Shown here: in pieces, positions 9,103 through 19,903 of the stretch
Position numbering within the stretch: position 1 is the first letter of the stretch
Layout: each line of letters begins with the position of its first letter
Assembly: GCF_019048865.1 (NCBI RefSeq)
Contig: NZ_CP077604.1
Span: forward strand, 1,240,001 to 1,304,000
DNA length: 64,000 bases
DNA from: Aquihabitans sp. G128
GTDB taxonomy: Bacteria; Actinomycetota; Acidimicrobiia; Acidimicrobiales; Iamiaceae
Direction: 5' to 3'
Made by a program: the position numbers and the translations under genes
The notes under the pieces: model-generated
Databases searched by the model: none
What the model was told of the DNA's origin: nothing
What the model saw: only the letters and a program-made list of their open reading frames with translations

Positions 9103-10818
9103 ATGCCTCGACGTCCCCACCTCGCCGGAGCCCCCCCGATGATCGGGCCGGGCTGGTTCGACCGCGAGGACGCCCTCCGTCGCCTGGCGGACGACCCGTT
9201 CGACGTGCTCGTCGTCGGCGGCGGCATCACCGGCGTGGGCGTGGCGCTCGACGCCGCCTCGCGTGGCCTCCGCACCGCGCTGGTGGAGCGCGGCGACTTC
9301 GCCTCCGGCACCTCGTCGAAGTCCTCGAAGCTGGCCCACGGCGGCCTGCGCTACCTCCAGCAGGGCGAGATCCGACTCGTCTACCAAGCCCTCCACGAGC
9401 GGCAGCGGCTGCGGCACAACGCGCCGCACCTGGTGAAGCTGCTCCCGTTCCTGCTCCCGGTGCTCACCGGCAAGGGCAGCGTGATCCCGAAGAAGCTGTC
9501 CCGTGCGCTGGGCATCTCCATGTGGATGTACGACCTCACCGGCGGCGCCCGCATCGGCAAGCTGCACGAGCGCATCTCCGCCGAGGAGACGCTGGCCCAC
9601 ATGCCGACGCTGCCCGAGGACAAGCTCGCGGCGTCGTACCTCTACTACGACGCCACCGTCGACGACGCCCGGCTCACCCTCACCGTCGCCCGCACCGCCG
9701 CCATCGAGTTCGGCGCCGTCGCCGCCAACGGGGTCAGCCTGGTGGGCATCGACAAGGACGCCAAGGGCCAGGTCCAGGGCGCCACCGTCCTCGCCGACGG
9801 CGAGGAGATCCGGGTCCGCTGCCGGGCCGTGGTGAACGCCGCCGGCGTCTGGTCCGACGAGGTCCGCCACCTCGACGAGGGCGTCGACCCCGACTCCATC
9901 CGTCCCGCCAAGGGCATCCACATCACCGTGCCGTGGGGGAAGGTCCGCAACGACGTCGCCGTCGTGGTGCCCGTCCCGCAGGACAAGCGCTCGGTGTTCG
10001 TCGTGCCGTGGGGCGACCTCACCTACATCGGCACCACCGACACCGACTACGACGGTCCCCTCGACGACCCCGCCTGCACCGAGGAGGACGTCGACTACCT
10101 GCTCCGCGCCATGAAGTTCACCGGCATCACCCGCGCCGACGTCGTCGGCACCTGGGCCGGCCTGCGCCCGCTGGTCAAGAGCAAGGGCTCGGGCAAGACC
10201 GCCGACCTGTCCCGCCGCCACAAGGTCAACCCGTCCGAGAGCGGCGTGGTCACCATCACCGGCGGCAAGCTCACCACCTACCGGGAGATGGCGGCCGACA
10301 CGGTCGACGCGGTGGTCGAGCACCTCGGCTCGGCCATCGACGGCGTGGCCAAGCGCTCGCGCACCAAGAAGCTGCGCCTCCGCGGCGCCGAGGGCTACGA
10401 CGCCCTCGCGCTCGACGCCGACCCGGTCATCGCCCACCTCGCCAACCGCTACGGCGGCGAGACCGCCACCGTGCTGGCCCTGGCCGATGCCGACCCGAGC
10501 CTCCGCGAACCGCTGGTGGAGGGCCTGCCCTACATCCGGGCCGAGGCCGTGTACGCCGTGCGCTACGAGATGGCCCGCAGCGTCGACGACGTCCTCAGCC
10601 GCCGCACCCGCGCCCGCCTCCTGGCCCGTGATGCCTCGGCTGCGGCGGCCGGCGACGTGGCCGACCTGATCGCCCCCATCCTCGGGCTCACCGCCGACGA
10701 GGCGGCCGAGCAGGCGGCGACCTACCGGGCCGCCGTCGAGCTGGAGCGCACCCAGGCCGGCCTGCCCGAGACCGCCCTCGAAGCCGTGTCGCTCGGGGAG
10801 GACCTGCTCGCTCCCTGA
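9103..10818 (+). CDS. glpD: Glycerol-3-phosphate dehydrogenase (GlpD/GlpA family)
   Basis: A 571-residue FAD enzyme of normal length. The Rossmann loop [19 protein letters not shown] is at residues 37-55, followed by the family motif [20 protein letters not shown], a substrate segment KGIHITVPW, and a C-terminal helical domain. It oxidises sn-glycerol-3-phosphate to dihydroxyacetone phosphate at the membrane, feeding electrons to quinone. The start could be ATG 9103 or ATG 9139 ([10 protein letters not shown]). A glycerol-kinase-like gene and an alkyl-DHAP-synthase-like gene follow within 8 kb, so DHAP and glycerol phosphate chemistry appears concentrated here. Confidence 0.93.
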   Translation: MPRRPHLAGAPPMIGPGWFDREDALRRLADDPFDVLVVGGGITGVGVALDAASRGLRTALVERGDFASGTSSKSSKLAHGGLRYLQQGEIRLVYQALHERQRLRHNAPHLVKLLPFLLPVLTGKGSVIPKKLSRALGISMWMYDLTGGARIGKLHERISAEETLAHMPTLPEDKLAASYLYYDATVDDARLTLTVARTAAIEFGAVAANGVSLVGIDKDAKGQVQGATVLADGEEIRVRCRAVVNAAGVWSDEVRHLDEGVDPDSIRPAKGIHITVPWGKVRNDVAVVVPVPQDKRSVFVVPWGDLTYIGTTDTDYDGPLDDPACTEEDVDYLLRAMKFTGITRADVVGTWAGLRPLVKSKGSGKTADLSRRHKVNPSESGVVTITGGKLTTYREMAADTVDAVVEHLGSAIDGVAKRSRTKKLRLRGAEGYDALALDADPVIAHLANRYGGETATVLALADADPSLREPLVEGLPYIRAEAVYAVRYEMARSVDDVLSRRTRARLLARDASAAAAGDVADLIAPILGLTADEAAEQAATYRAAVELERTQAGLPETALEAVSLGEDLLAP

Positions 10819-10844
10819 GCCACCGGGCCGACCCTGAGGTGGCC

Positions 10845-10892
10845 CACCCTCACCCCTAGGGGTGGGGGCAACCCCACCCCTCGACGGGTGGT
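10845..10892. terminator. Nested palindromes between glpD and the ABC operon
   Basis: A perfect 14-bp palindrome CACCCCTAGGGGTG is at 10851-10864, overlapping a hairpin with arms AGGGGTGGGG (10858-10867) and CCCCACCCCT (10872-10881) and a GCAA-type loop. The two structures are mutually exclusive. It may terminate glpD or act as a leader or operator for the ABC genes that start at 10976. Confidence 0.45.
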
Positions 10893-10975
10893 GGTCGGAT
10901 CGAACCGGACACCGCGCTCCTTCACGCTGGGACCTGTCGCCACACCGGCGGCGCTCCCGTTCCGAAGGACCCGCG

Positions 10976-11779
10976 ATGCACACCCAGACCACCGCCCCTC
11001 CCCCGCCCCACACCTCCACCCCGCCCCGCCGCGGCGGTCGCCCCGCCACCCCGCCCGGCGTGGCGGCCCGGGTCGTCGACGCCGTCAAGACCTACGGCTC
11101 CGGCCCGACCGCCGTCCACGCCCTCGCCGGGGTCAGCCTCGACGTGCCCGCCGGCCGCTTCCTCGCCGTGATGGGGCCGTCGGGCTCCGGCAAGAGCACC
11201 CTCATGCACTGCCTGGCCGGCCTCGACACGCTGACCTCGGGCCACGTGCTCATCGGTGACGCCGACCTGGGCGCCCTCCGGGAGAAGCAGCTGACCCGCC
11301 TGCGCCGCGACCGCATCGGGTTCGTGTTCCAGGCGTTCAACCTGATCCCCACCCTCACCGCCCGCGAGAACATCGAGCTGCCCGCCCGCCTCGCCGGCCA
11401 CCGCCCGGACGAGGCGTGGTTCCGCCAGGTGGTCGACACCGTGGGCCTGGCCAACCGCCTCGGCCACCGGCCCAGCGAGCTCTCCGGCGGCCAGCAGCAG
11501 CGCGTGGCCGTGGCCCGTGCCCTGGCCACCCGGCCCGAGCTGATCTTCGCCGACGAGCCCACGGGCAACCTCGACTCCCGCACCGGCACCGAGATCCTCA
11601 GCTTCCTGCGCGAGGCCGTCGAGGCCCTGGGCCAGACGATCGTGATGGTCACCCACGACCCGGTGGCCGCGACCTTCGCCCACGACGCGGTGATCCTGGC
11701 CGACGGGCGCATCGTCGACCACGTCCCCGCCCCGACCGTCGACTCGGTCCTGGACCGGCTCAAGGCCTTGGGGGACTGA
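10976..11779 (+). CDS. ABC transporter ATP-binding protein (MacB/LolD type)
   Basis: A 267-residue ATPase with a Pro/Thr-rich leader of about 30 residues, Walker [10 protein letters not shown] at 67-75, a Q-loop [20 protein letters not shown], signature [16 protein letters not shown], Walker [14 protein letters not shown] and an H-loop VTHDP. The FNLIPTLTA and EPTGNLD sequences are typical of ATPases that partner FtsX-like permeases (MacB, LolD, bacitracin-type exporters). The ATG at 10976 follows the purine-rich GAAGGAC. The permease gene begins three bases after the stop, so they form an operon. Confidence 0.94.
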   Translation: MHTQTTAPPPPHTSTPPRRGGRPATPPGVAARVVDAVKTYGSGPTAVHALAGVSLDVPAGRFLAVMGPSGSGKSTLMHCLAGLDTLTSGHVLIGDADLGALREKQLTRLRRDRIGFVFQAFNLIPTLTARENIELPARLAGHRPDEAWFRQVVDTVGLANRLGHRPSELSGGQQQRVAVARALATRPELIFADEPTGNLDSRTGTEILSFLREAVEALGQTIVMVTHDPVAATFAHDAVILADGRIVDHVPAPTVDSVLDRLKALGD

Positions 11780-11782
11780 ACG

Positions 11783-14305
11783 ATGCGCAAGGTCACCCTC
11801 AGCAACCTCCGCGCCCACAAGCGGCGCCTCGTCTCCACCTTCGCCGCCGTCGCCCTCGGCGTCGCCTTCCTCGTGGGCGTGCTCGTGCAGACGGCCACCC
11901 TGCAGACCGGCTTCGACAAGCTGTTCGACACCGAGTCGGCCAGCGTCGACGCCGTGGTCCGCAGCGACCGCACCCTCAGCGACCAGATGGACGACACCAT
12001 CCGCCCCCGCATCGACGGCGGCCTCGTCGACCGGGTCCGGGCGTTGCCCGGCGTGGCCGACGCCCAGGCCGACGTGCGGGGCAAGGCCACCATCATCGGC
12101 AAGGACGGCGACGCGCTCGGCGGATTCGGCCCGCCGACGCTGGCCATGACCTGGATCGACGACCCGGCCCTCAACCCCTACCGGATCGCCTCCGGCCGTG
12201 CCCCCACCGGGCCCGACGAGGTGGCCATCGACGCCACGTCCGCCGACAAGGGCGACCTCGCCCTCGGCGACACCGCCACGATCCTCACGCCGGACCCGGT
12301 GCAGGCGACCATCGTCGGGCTCGCCCACTTCGGCGACCAGGACTCCCAGGCCGGCGTGACCGCCACCATCTTCAGCCCGTCCGGCGCCCAGGCCCACCTG
12401 GCCGGCGGTGCCGGCACCGTCGACCGGATCCTGGTCGACGCCGAGCCCGGCACCAGCCAGGCCACCCTCGTCCACGAGATCGAGCGCGTCGCGCCGAAGG
12501 ACACCCAGGTCATCACCGGCGAGGCGTTCCGCCTCGAGAACCGCGACGCGGTCGACGACGTCATGGGCTTCCTGCGCCCGGCCCTGCTGTCCTTCGCGGT
12601 GATCGCCCTGCTGGTGGCGGCGTTCAGCATCTACAACACCTTCGCTATCATCGTCGCCCAGCGCACCCGGGAGGCCGCCATGCTGCGGGCCATCGGGGCC
12701 ACCCGGGGCCAGACCCTGCGGGCGGTGCTGGTGGAAGCCCTGCTCGTGGGCCTGCTGGCCTCGGCGGCCGGCGTCGGCATCGGCATCGGGGTGGCAGCGC
12801 TGCTCGGCAAGGTGCTGAGCAGCGGCGGCCTCTCGGTGGGCAACGGGCTCGAACTGGTGCCCGCCACGCTGCTCGGCTCGATCGCCCTCGGGACCGTGGT
12901 CACCGCCCTCTGCGCCCTCGGCCCGGCCGTCCGGGCGTCACGGGTGACGCCGATGGCGGCCCTGCGCGAGACCGCCGTCGACCGCACGGGCGCCACGTTC
13001 GGCCGCCTGGCGCTCGGCGGGCTGCTCAGCGCGGCAGCCGTCGGCCTGGTCCTGCACGGCACCACCAGCGAGAGCATGGCGTCCGCCGCCGGCGGTGTCG
13101 GGGCGGCGGTCGTCGCCCTCGCCGTGCTCGGACCGGCGTTCGCCGGCCCGGTCGGCCGCTTCCTCGGCTTCCCGCTCCGGCTGCGGGGCGTCACCGGCGA
13201 CCTCGCTCGCCAGAACGCCGTGCGCAACCCCCGGCGCACGTCGTCGAGCTCGACCGCCCTCATGATCGGGGTGGCGGTGGTGGCGCTGTTCACGGTCATC
13301 GGCGCCTCGCTGCGCTCCAGCCTCGACCACACCATCAACACCAGCTTCGGCGGCGACCTGGTGGCCACCGCCGGCACCGGCGACGCCACCTTCGACCCGA
13401 GCATCGCCCGCTCCATCGCCGACCTGCCGCAGGTGAGCGGGGCCGCCGGCTTCGGCGACGCCCCCATGCGCATCGACGGCAAGGACGAGCTGGTGGGCGT
13501 CAGCGACCCGAAGCAGGTGGCCAAGGTGCTCGACCTCGGCGTCACCGACGGCCGCATCGAGGACATGACCGGCGCCTCGCTGGCCGTGTCGACCAAGGAG
13601 GCCGAGGACAACGGCTGGAAGGTCGGCTCCAAGGTGCCGTACCAGTTCCTCGACGGGACCAAGGGCGACGCCACGGTGCGGGCCATCTTCGCCAACACCG
13701 ACTTCGCCCCGGACCTCCTGGCCGACACGACCTTCACCCAGGGCCACGGCGCCCCCGTGGAGGACTTCATGGTGGCCGTCGCCCTGAAGCCCGGCGTGAG
13801 CCTGGAGCAGGGGCGCTCGGCGGTGGAGGACGCCGTCAAGTCGGTGCCCACGATCGACGTGCAGGACAAGCAGGAGTTCGCCGACGCCATCGGCGCCCAG
13901 GTCAACCAGATCCTGGTGCTGGTGTACGGCATGCTCGCCCTGTCGATCGTCATCGCCCTGATCGGCATCGCCAACACGCTGTCGCTCTCGACCTTCGAGC
14001 GCACCCGGGAGCTGGGCCTGCTGCGGGCCATCGGCCAGGGACGGAGCCAGACCCGGGCCATGGTCCGCTGGGAGTCGGTGGTGATCGCCGTCTTCGGCAC
14101 CGCCCTCGGGCTGGCCACCGGCATCGTCGGGGCGTGGGCCCTGGTCCGCTCGGCCGGCGGCGGCGAGCTCTCGCAGTTCGCCATCCCCGTCGGCCAGCTC
14201 ACGGTGGTGCTGGCCCTCGGCGCCCTCGCCGGCGTCGGCGCCGCCCTCCGCCCCGCCGCCCGCGCCGCCAAGCTCGACCCCCTCCAGGCCATCGCCACCG
14301 CCTGA
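11783..14305 (+). CDS. FtsX-like ABC transporter permease (two-repeat form)
   Basis: An 840-residue permease. An N-terminal helix ([20 protein letters not shown]) is followed by a large extracytoplasmic MacB-like domain and three helices around 270-380. A second repeat begins near 475 with [27 protein letters not shown], has its own periplasmic-type domain, and ends with three helices. Both halves show the FtsX signature after the first helix of each bundle ([17 protein letters not shown] and [17 protein letters not shown]). Such proteins work mechanically on lipoproteins, peptides or cell-wall enzymes at the membrane. The substrate is unknown. It is coupled to the ATPase gene just upstream. 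Confidence 0.93.
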   Translation: MRKVTLSNLRAHKRRLVSTFAAVALGVAFLVGVLVQTATLQTGFDKLFDTESASVDAVVRSDRTLSDQMDDTIRPRIDGGLVDRVRALPGVADAQADVRGKATIIGKDGDALGGFGPPTLAMTWIDDPALNPYRIASGRAPTGPDEVAIDATSADKGDLALGDTATILTPDPVQATIVGLAHFGDQDSQAGVTATIFSPSGAQAHLAGGAGTVDRILVDAEPGTSQATLVHEIERVAPKDTQVITGEAFRLENRDAVDDVMGFLRPALLSFAVIALLVAAFSIYNTFAIIVAQRTREAAMLRAIGATRGQTLRAVLVEALLVGLLASAAGVGIGIGVAALLGKVLSSGGLSVGNGLELVPATLLGSIALGTVVTALCALGPAVRASRVTPMAALRETAVDRTGATFGRLALGGLLSAAAVGLVLHGTTSESMASAAGGVGAAVVALAVLGPAFAGPVGRFLGFPLRLRGVTGDLARQNAVRNPRRTSSSSTALMIGVAVVALFTVIGASLRSSLDHTINTSFGGDLVATAGTGDATFDPSIARSIADLPQVSGAAGFGDAPMRIDGKDELVGVSDPKQVAKVLDLGVTDGRIEDMTGASLAVSTKEAEDNGWKVGSKVPYQFLDGTKGDATVRAIFANTDFAPDLLADTTFTQGHGAPVEDFMVAVALKPGVSLEQGRSAVEDAVKSVPTIDVQDKQEFADAIGAQVNQILVLVYGMLALSIVIALIGIANTLSLSTFERTRELGLLRAIGQGRSQTRAMVRWESVVIAVFGTALGLATGIVGAWALVRSAGGGELSQFAIPVGQLTVVLALGALAGVGAALRPAARAAKLDPLQAIATA

Positions 14306-14338
14306 CCACATCGAGCTCGGCCCCACCCACCCCCCCAA

Positions 14339-14389
14339 CGAACTTGTCGCAGTTGTCGACCCGGGCGTCGGCCAACTGCGACAAGTTCG
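14339..14389. terminator. Intergenic hairpin (palindrome family copy 2)
   Basis: Perfect 16-bp arms GAACTTGTCGCAGTTG (14340-14355) and CAACTGCGACAAGTTC (14373-14388) around a 17-base GC-rich loop, downstream of the ABC permease. The stem matches the hairpin at 660-710 with few changes, so these are copies of one element. A terminator role is inferred; no T run follows. Confidence 0.55.
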
Positions 14390-14474
14390 GCGTGGAGGGG
14401 TCATCGGGTCTCGGGCCCGGGTCGCGTCTGGGCGGCCCGGGCCCGATCGCGTCCCCGGCCTACGATCGGCGGCG

Positions 14475-16007
14475 ATGACCGCCGTCACGTCCACGCCCGG
14501 CTCGCCGCCCCCCGGTGCGCCCACCCCGCCGATCGCCATCGCCGGGGACCCGGCCGGGGCCACCGGCCACCTCACCGCCCCGATCGTGCTGCTGGGCGAC
14601 GACTTCCTGGCCGACCTGGCCGACGCCTGCGCCGACGTCCGGCTCGACCCCGGCGCGCGGGCCGAGGCCAGCCGCGACTGGTGGCCGCTGGCCATGGTCT
14701 GGGCGACCGACGGCGAGGTCGGCCAGGTGGCCGGCGCCGTGGCCCGCCCCACGTCGGTCGACGAGGTGGCCAACGTGCTGCGGCTCTGCAACGAGGCGCG
14801 AGTCCCGGTCACGCCGGCCGGCGGGCGCTCGAGCGTGGTGGGCGGCACCATCCCCGTCCACGGCGGCGTGGTGCTCGACCTCACCGAGCTGTCCGGCATC
14901 GGCGAGGTCGACGGGCCGTCCGGCCTGGTCGAGGTGTGGGCCGGCACCTTCGGCGACGCCTTCGAGACCGAGCTGCAGGCCACCCACGGGCTCACCGTCG
15001 GGCACTGGCCGCAGTCGATGAGCCTGTCGACCGTGGGCGGCTGGCTGGCCTGCCGCGGCGCCGGCCAGCTCTCGAACCGCTACGGCAAGATCGAGGACAT
15101 CGTCATCGGCCTCGAGGTCGTGCTGGCCGACGGCCGGGTGGTCCGCACCGGCGGGCAGCCCCGCCAGGCCGTGGGACCGGACCTCACCCAGCTGTTCGTG
15201 GGCGCCGAGGGCACCCTCGGGGTCATCACCCGGGCGTGGCTGCAGGCCTTCCCCGCCCCCACCCACACCGCCCGCTCGGCCTACGGCTTCAGCTCGTTCT
15301 CGGCCGCCCTCGACGCCATGCGCCAGGTCATCCAGCGAGGCGCCCAGACCGCGGTGCTGCGCCTCTACGACGGCATCGAGTCGCAGCGGAACTTCGGCGT
15401 CGACCCCTCGGTCAACGTGCTGCTGGCCTACGACGAGGGTGATCCGCTCATCGTCGATGCCGGCATGGCCGTGGTGGCCGACGCGTGCGCCGCCGCCGAC
15501 CGCCTCGACGACTCGCTGGTGGAGACGTGGTTCGGCCACCGCAACAACGTCGATGCCCTCGAGGCGCTGATCTCGAAGGGCTTCGTGGTGGACACCATGG
15601 AGATCTCCGCCCCGTGGAGCACCCTCGACGCCATCTACGACGCGGCCACCACCGCCATCAGCGCCGTGCCCGGCACCATGGCGGTGTCGGCCCACCAGTC
15701 GCACTCCTACGTGACCGGCGCCTGCCTCTACTTCACCTTCGCCGCCCGGGTGGAGCCCGCCGAGCGCGACGGCTACTACGCCGCGGCGTGGGACGCCGGC
15801 ACCCGCGCCGTGCTGGCCAACGGGGGCTCGCTCAGCCACCACCACGGCATCGGCCTCAACCGGGCCCGCTTCGTAGCCGACGCCCTGGGCGACGGGCTCG
15901 GCGTGCTGGCCCAGCTCAAGGCCGCGCTCGACCCGAACGGCATCTGCAACCCCGGCAAGCTCGGCCTGCCCGACCCCTTCGGCGCGGTCCGCTGGCCCGC
16001 TCCGTGA
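14475..16007 (+). CDS. FAD-binding oxidase, alkyldihydroxyacetonephosphate synthase-like
   Basis: A 510-residue VAO/PCMH flavoprotein. The FAD domain shows PTSVDEVANVLRLCNEARVPVTPAGGRSS near residue 95 and SLSTVGGWLACRGAGQLSNRYGKIED near 185, then GAEGTLGVITRAWLQ. The C-terminus has GGSLSHHHGIGLNR with the triple histidine that is characteristic of alkylglycerone-phosphate synthase, and ends DPNGICNPGKLG. AGPS exchanges the acyl chain of acyl-DHAP for a fatty alcohol to make ether lipid precursors. Bacterial relatives may act on other substrates, so the assignment is to the family. Its closeness to glpD and a glycerol kinase-like gene supports a glycerophosphate link. Confidence 0.83.
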   Translation: MTAVTSTPGSPPPGAPTPPIAIAGDPAGATGHLTAPIVLLGDDFLADLADACADVRLDPGARAEASRDWWPLAMVWATDGEVGQVAGAVARPTSVDEVANVLRLCNEARVPVTPAGGRSSVVGGTIPVHGGVVLDLTELSGIGEVDGPSGLVEVWAGTFGDAFETELQATHGLTVGHWPQSMSLSTVGGWLACRGAGQLSNRYGKIEDIVIGLEVVLADGRVVRTGGQPRQAVGPDLTQLFVGAEGTLGVITRAWLQAFPAPTHTARSAYGFSSFSAALDAMRQVIQRGAQTAVLRLYDGIESQRNFGVDPSVNVLLAYDEGDPLIVDAGMAVVADACAAADRLDDSLVETWFGHRNNVDALEALISKGFVVDTMEISAPWSTLDAIYDAATTAISAVPGTMAVSAHQSHSYVTGACLYFTFAARVEPAERDGYYAAAWDAGTRAVLANGGSLSHHHGIGLNRARFVADALGDGLGVLAQLKAALDPNGICNPGKLGLPDPFGAVRWPAP

Positions 16008-16399
16008 AGGTCGACCTCCTCACCGCCGCCCGAGGCGCGGCCGCCGGGACCTTCCTGGCCGTGCCCGCGGCACTGGCCAACGTGGTGCTCTCGGCCCAGG
16101 ACGCCGACGACCGCTCGGCCGTCCTCTCCATCGTCACGCTCCTGGTGCTCCTGCTCGGCTTCGTGCTGGCCGGCTTCGCAGCCGGGCGCCTGGCCACCTT
16201 CGAGCGCGCCCGCCACGGCACCGCCGCCGCCCTGATCGTCTTCGTGCTGATCGAGGTCATCGCCGTGCTCGGCCGCCTCGACCGGGGCGACGGCGTCTCG
16301 CTCGGGTCCATCCTCTTCACCGGCCTGCTGGCCGCTGCCGCCGGCGCCGCCGGCGGCACCCTCGGCGCTCGCCGCCCCGTCACCCCTTCCGAACCGTGA
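16004..16399 (+). CDS. Small four-helix membrane protein
   Basis: A 131-residue hydrophobic protein with helices around AAAGTFLAVPAALANVVL, IVTLLVLLLGFVLAGFAAG, AALIVFVLIEVIAVLG and ILFTGLLAAAAGAAGG, and short charged loops. The GTG start overlaps the preceding stop as GTGA, so translation is coupled to the FAD oxidase gene. I do not recognise a function. The FGGY kinase gene starts eight bases after it, making a three-gene unit. Confidence 0.72.
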   Translation: MKVDLLTAARGAAAGTFLAVPAALANVVLSAQDADDRSAVLSIVTLLVLLLGFVLAGFAAGRLATFERARHGTAAALIVFVLIEVIAVLGRLDRGDGVSLGSILFTGLLAAAAGAAGGTLGARRPVTPSEP

Positions 16400-16406
16400 G
16401 GACCGC

Positions 16407-17846
16407 ATGAAGCTGCTCGTGATCGACGTCGGCACCAGTGGGGTGCGCGCCGCCGTGGTGGAGCCGGGCACCGGCGTCACCCACAGCCACCGCCAGGAGG
16501 TGCTGCCGTCGTCCCCCGCCCCCGGCCTGGTGGAGTTCGACGCCACCGAGCTGGCCGCCGGCGTGCTGGCCGTCGCCCGAGACGCGGTGGCCGAAGCGGG
16601 CGGCGTCGACGCCGTCGGCATCGCCAACCAGCGCGCCTCGACCATCGTGTGGGACCGGGCTACCGGCGAGCCCGTGGGCCCCGGCCTCGGGTGGCAGGAC
16701 CTGCGCACCATCGTCGAGTGCCTCACCCTGGCCGGCCAGGGGTTCCGCATGGCGCCCAACGCCTCGGCCACCAAGGCCTCGCACCTGCTCGACCTGGCGG
16801 ACCCCGACCGGACCCGGGACCTGTGCATCGGCACGGTGGACTCGTGGGTGGCCTGGACCCTCTCCCAGGGCGAGGTGCACGTCACCGACGCCAGCAACGC
16901 CGCCCTGTACGGGTTGCGGGTCGAGGACCAGACCGACTGGCACGACCCCATCCTCGAGGCGCTGCGCATCCCCCGGTCGGCGCTGCCGACGGTGGTCGAC
17001 TCCATCGGCACCATCGGCGAGGCCACCGCGCTCGACGGCGCCCCGCCCATCGCCGGCATCCTCGGCGACCAGCAGGCCTCGCTGCTGGGCCAGGGCTGCG
17101 TGCTGCCCGGCCAGGCCAAGATCACCTTCGGCACCGGCGGCATGCTCGACCTCTGCCTCGACGGGCGCCCGAGCTTCGCCACCCAGGGCGAGGGTGGCAC
17201 CTTCCCCATCGTGACCCGGGGCCAGGGCGGCCGGCGCCGCTGGGGCCTGGAGGCGGTGATGCTGGCCGCCGGCACCAACGTCGAGTGGCTGCGCGACGAC
17301 CTCGGCATCATCGACTCGGCCGAGGCCTCCCACGAGGTCGCCGCCGCCTGCGCCGACAGCGGCGGCGTGGCCTACGTGCCCGCCCTGCTGGGCCTGGGCA
17401 CCCCCACGTGGGACTACGGCGCCCGTGGCGCCCTGCTGGGCATCACCCGGGGCAGCGGCCGCCCCCAGATCGTGCGGGCCGTGCTCGAGGGCATCGCCCA
17501 GCGGGCCGCCGACCTGGTCGAGGCGGCCGAGACCGACGGCGGCCTGGCCATCCCCACCCTGCGCGTCGACGGCGGCATGTCGGCCAACCCGACCTTCGTC
17601 CAGGCCCTGGCCGACGCCACCGGCCGACCGGTGGAGGTCTCGCCCGAGCGAGAAGCGACCACGCTCGGCGCCGCCCACGCCGCCGGGCTCGCCCTGGGCG
17701 CCTGGTCCGGCGACGACGACATCGCGGCCACGTGGGCGCCCACGGAGGTCGTCGAGCCGGTCGGCAGCTTCGACCGCGAGCGGTGGGCCGACACCCTGAA
17801 GCGGGCTGCGGCCTGGTTCCCGGAACTGTCCGCCATCTCGTTCTGA
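16407..17846 (+). CDS. FGGY carbohydrate kinase, glycerol kinase-like
   Basis: A 479-residue kinase with the two-domain FGGY layout: the phosphate-1 loop LLVIDVGTSGVRAAVV at the N-terminus, the GIANQRASTIVWDRATGEP segment that lines the sugar site, GILGDQQASLLGQG, then ITFGTGGMLDL, and the C-terminal FGGY-type RVDGGMSANPTFVQALAD. The NQRxSTIVWDxxTGEP and GDQQASLxGQ patterns resemble glycerol kinase more than xylulokinase. Position in a unit with the AGPS-like gene and near glpD favours glycerol or dihydroxyacetone phosphorylation. Glycerol kinase is a strong but not proven call. Confidence 0.8.
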   Translation: MKLLVIDVGTSGVRAAVVEPGTGVTHSHRQEVLPSSPAPGLVEFDATELAAGVLAVARDAVAEAGGVDAVGIANQRASTIVWDRATGEPVGPGLGWQDLRTIVECLTLAGQGFRMAPNASATKASHLLDLADPDRTRDLCIGTVDSWVAWTLSQGEVHVTDASNAALYGLRVEDQTDWHDPILEALRIPRSALPTVVDSIGTIGEATALDGAPPIAGILGDQQASLLGQGCVLPGQAKITFGTGGMLDLCLDGRPSFATQGEGGTFPIVTRGQGGRRRWGLEAVMLAAGTNVEWLRDDLGIIDSAEASHEVAAACADSGGVAYVPALLGLGTPTWDYGARGALLGITRGSGRPQIVRAVLEGIAQRAADLVEAAETDGGLAIPTLRVDGGMSANPTFVQALADATGRPVEVSPEREATTLGAAHAAGLALGAWSGDDDIAATWAPTEVVEPVGSFDRERWADTLKRAAAWFPELSAISF

Positions 17847-17965
17847 TGAGCCCTCGACACGACGTGGGCCGCTCACTTGGACTCGGACCACTCGCGATGA
17901 CCACACTTCCCGCAGGAGAAGTGACGATGTCGGGGCCAGCGCGCCCCGATCCAGGAGGAACACGC

Positions 17966-18682
17966 GTGCCGATCGACAAGCCGGAGGCCGTCCCGACCAC
18001 CCGACGGACGTTCCTGACCCGCGCCGCCCTCGCCGGCGCGCTGGTCGCCGTGGGCACCACGGCAGGACCGCTCACCAGCCTCCTGCCCGCCGGCGCCCAG
18101 TCCGCCGGCGACGCCCCGGAGCTCGACGACGCCCAGTTCGCCACGCTCACCCTCCCCCTCGAGCTGGCTGCGGTCCAGGTGTACCTGGAGGCGCTGTCGA
18201 ACCCCGCCGTGGGCGACAGCTGGCGCGAGCAGTTCCGCACCTTCCAGACCCACCACCAGGCGGTGGTCGACACCCTCACCACCCTCCTGCCCACCACGCC
18301 GGCCCCGCCCGAGCCCGAGCCCGACAGCGACGTGCTCGACGGCACCGGCGCCACCGTGAAGGCCGCCGCCGACGAGAAGGCCGTGCTGATCGCACTGGGC
18401 GAGCTCGAGGACGTGCTCGCCGCCACCCACCTCTGGGCCCTCGGCGGCATGCAGGACGCCACCACCTCGAAGACCGTGGCGCAGGTCCTGGCCGTCGAGT
18501 CGCAGCACGCCGCCGCCCTCGGGCGGGCCGCCGGCACGCCGCTCGCCGAGCTCACCCCGCAGGTCGCCACCACCGACGGCGCCCGCACCGCCACCATCAC
18601 CGAGCTCACCAACGCCACCTCCACGACGTTGGCGCCCACCACGACCACCGAAGCCACCACCACCACGGAGGCCGGGAACTGA
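17966..18682 (+). CDS. Tat-exported ferritin-like domain protein
   Basis: A 238-residue protein with a twin-arginine signal TTRRTFLTRAALAGALVAVG (residues about 10-30) and a cleavage region after PAGAQS. The mature part is a helical ferritin-like fold (LTLPLELAAVQVYLEAL, FRTFQTHHQAVVDTLTTLL, AVESQHAAALGRAAG) and ends in a Thr-rich tail. The GTG start at 17966 has a textbook AGGAGG ribosome binding site seven bases upstream. Metal ligands are not certain. The next gene is a sister protein overlapping by one base, so both are probably made and exported together, folded, with any cofactor already bound. Confidence 0.82.
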   Translation: MPIDKPEAVPTTRRTFLTRAALAGALVAVGTTAGPLTSLLPAGAQSAGDAPELDDAQFATLTLPLELAAVQVYLEALSNPAVGDSWREQFRTFQTHHQAVVDTLTTLLPTTPAPPEPEPDSDVLDGTGATVKAAADEKAVLIALGELEDVLAATHLWALGGMQDATTSKTVAQVLAVESQHAAALGRAAGTPLAELTPQVATTDGARTATITELTNATSTTLAPTTTTEATTTTEAGN

Positions 18683-19395
18683 TGTCGCAGGACCAGCCCA
18701 CCACCACCAGCCGTCGCAACCTGCTGCTGGCCGGCACCGTCGGCGCCGGCGCCACGTTCTTCCTCGCCGCCTGCGGCAAGAAGGACGGCCCGCCCGCCGG
18801 CCTCTCCGGCACGCCGGCTTCCAGCACCAGCTCGCCGCCGACGGTGCCCACCACGGTGCCGAGCGCCACGGCCGTCGAGAACGACGCCATCCAGCTCCGC
18901 ACCCTGCGCTCGATCGAGCTCCTGGTGGCCCGGGTCTACGCCGGCAACAGCTCCCAGATCAGCGACCCCGAGCTGTCCGCCGCGGTCAAGCGCTTCGGCT
19001 CGGCCCACGCGTCGGCCGCCAAGCTGCTCACCGACGCCATCGACGAGCGTGACAAGGACGACATCGTCGACGACGCCACGGCCAACGAGTACCTCTCGGA
19101 GAACCTGGTGAAGCCCCGCGTGGCCCAGTTCACCGACGACGCCTCGATCCTCGACTTCTTCCACGACCTCGAGAGCGCCCTCACGGCCACCTACATCAAC
19201 GCCGTGGGCATCTTCACCACCGCCGAGTGGCGCCAGCAGGCCATGCTCCTCGCCGCTGCCGACGCCCGCCGCGTGACGATCCTGGCCGACGGCGGCAAGG
19301 GCGCCATCCCGGAGGACCCGCTGTACCCGGGCACCGACCTCGTCCCCGGCGACGCCTTCCTCGGCCCCAAGAAGGCCCAGGCCGAAGGCAGCTGA
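18682..19395 (+). CDS. Tat lipoprotein with ferritin-like domain
   Basis: A 237-residue protein with an SRRNLLLAGTVGAGATFFLAAC signal, in which the twin-arginine motif is followed by a lipobox (FLAAC, Cys about 30), so it should be a membrane-anchored lipoprotein. A Ser/Thr/Pro-rich linker leads to a helical domain (TLRSIELLVARVYAGN, FGSAHASAAKLLTDAI, FFHDLESALTATYINAVG, RQQAMLLAAADARRVTIL) of ferritin-like type. The ATG overlaps the upstream stop (TGATG). It pairs with the soluble Tat protein. The role is unknown; a metal or oxidative-stress function at the cell surface is only inferred from the fold. Confidence 0.82.
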   Translation: MSQDQPTTTSRRNLLLAGTVGAGATFFLAACGKKDGPPAGLSGTPASSTSSPPTVPTTVPSATAVENDAIQLRTLRSIELLVARVYAGNSSQISDPELSAAVKRFGSAHASAAKLLTDAIDERDKDDIVDDATANEYLSENLVKPRVAQFTDDASILDFFHDLESALTATYINAVGIFTTAEWRQQAMLLAAADARRVTILADGGKGAIPEDPLYPGTDLVPGDAFLGPKKAQAEGS

Positions 19396-19436
19396 TCCGA
19401 GCTGCCGATCGCCCGCCGCCTAGGCTCGCCGACGAC

Positions 19437-19820
<384 letters not shown>

Positions 19821-19903
19821 TCACCCCACCTCTGACCGGGGGGAAACGTCCCTAACCGGCCGAAGCGTTTAGCGAGGAGTCCGCACCGGCCTACGCTCAC
19901 GGT

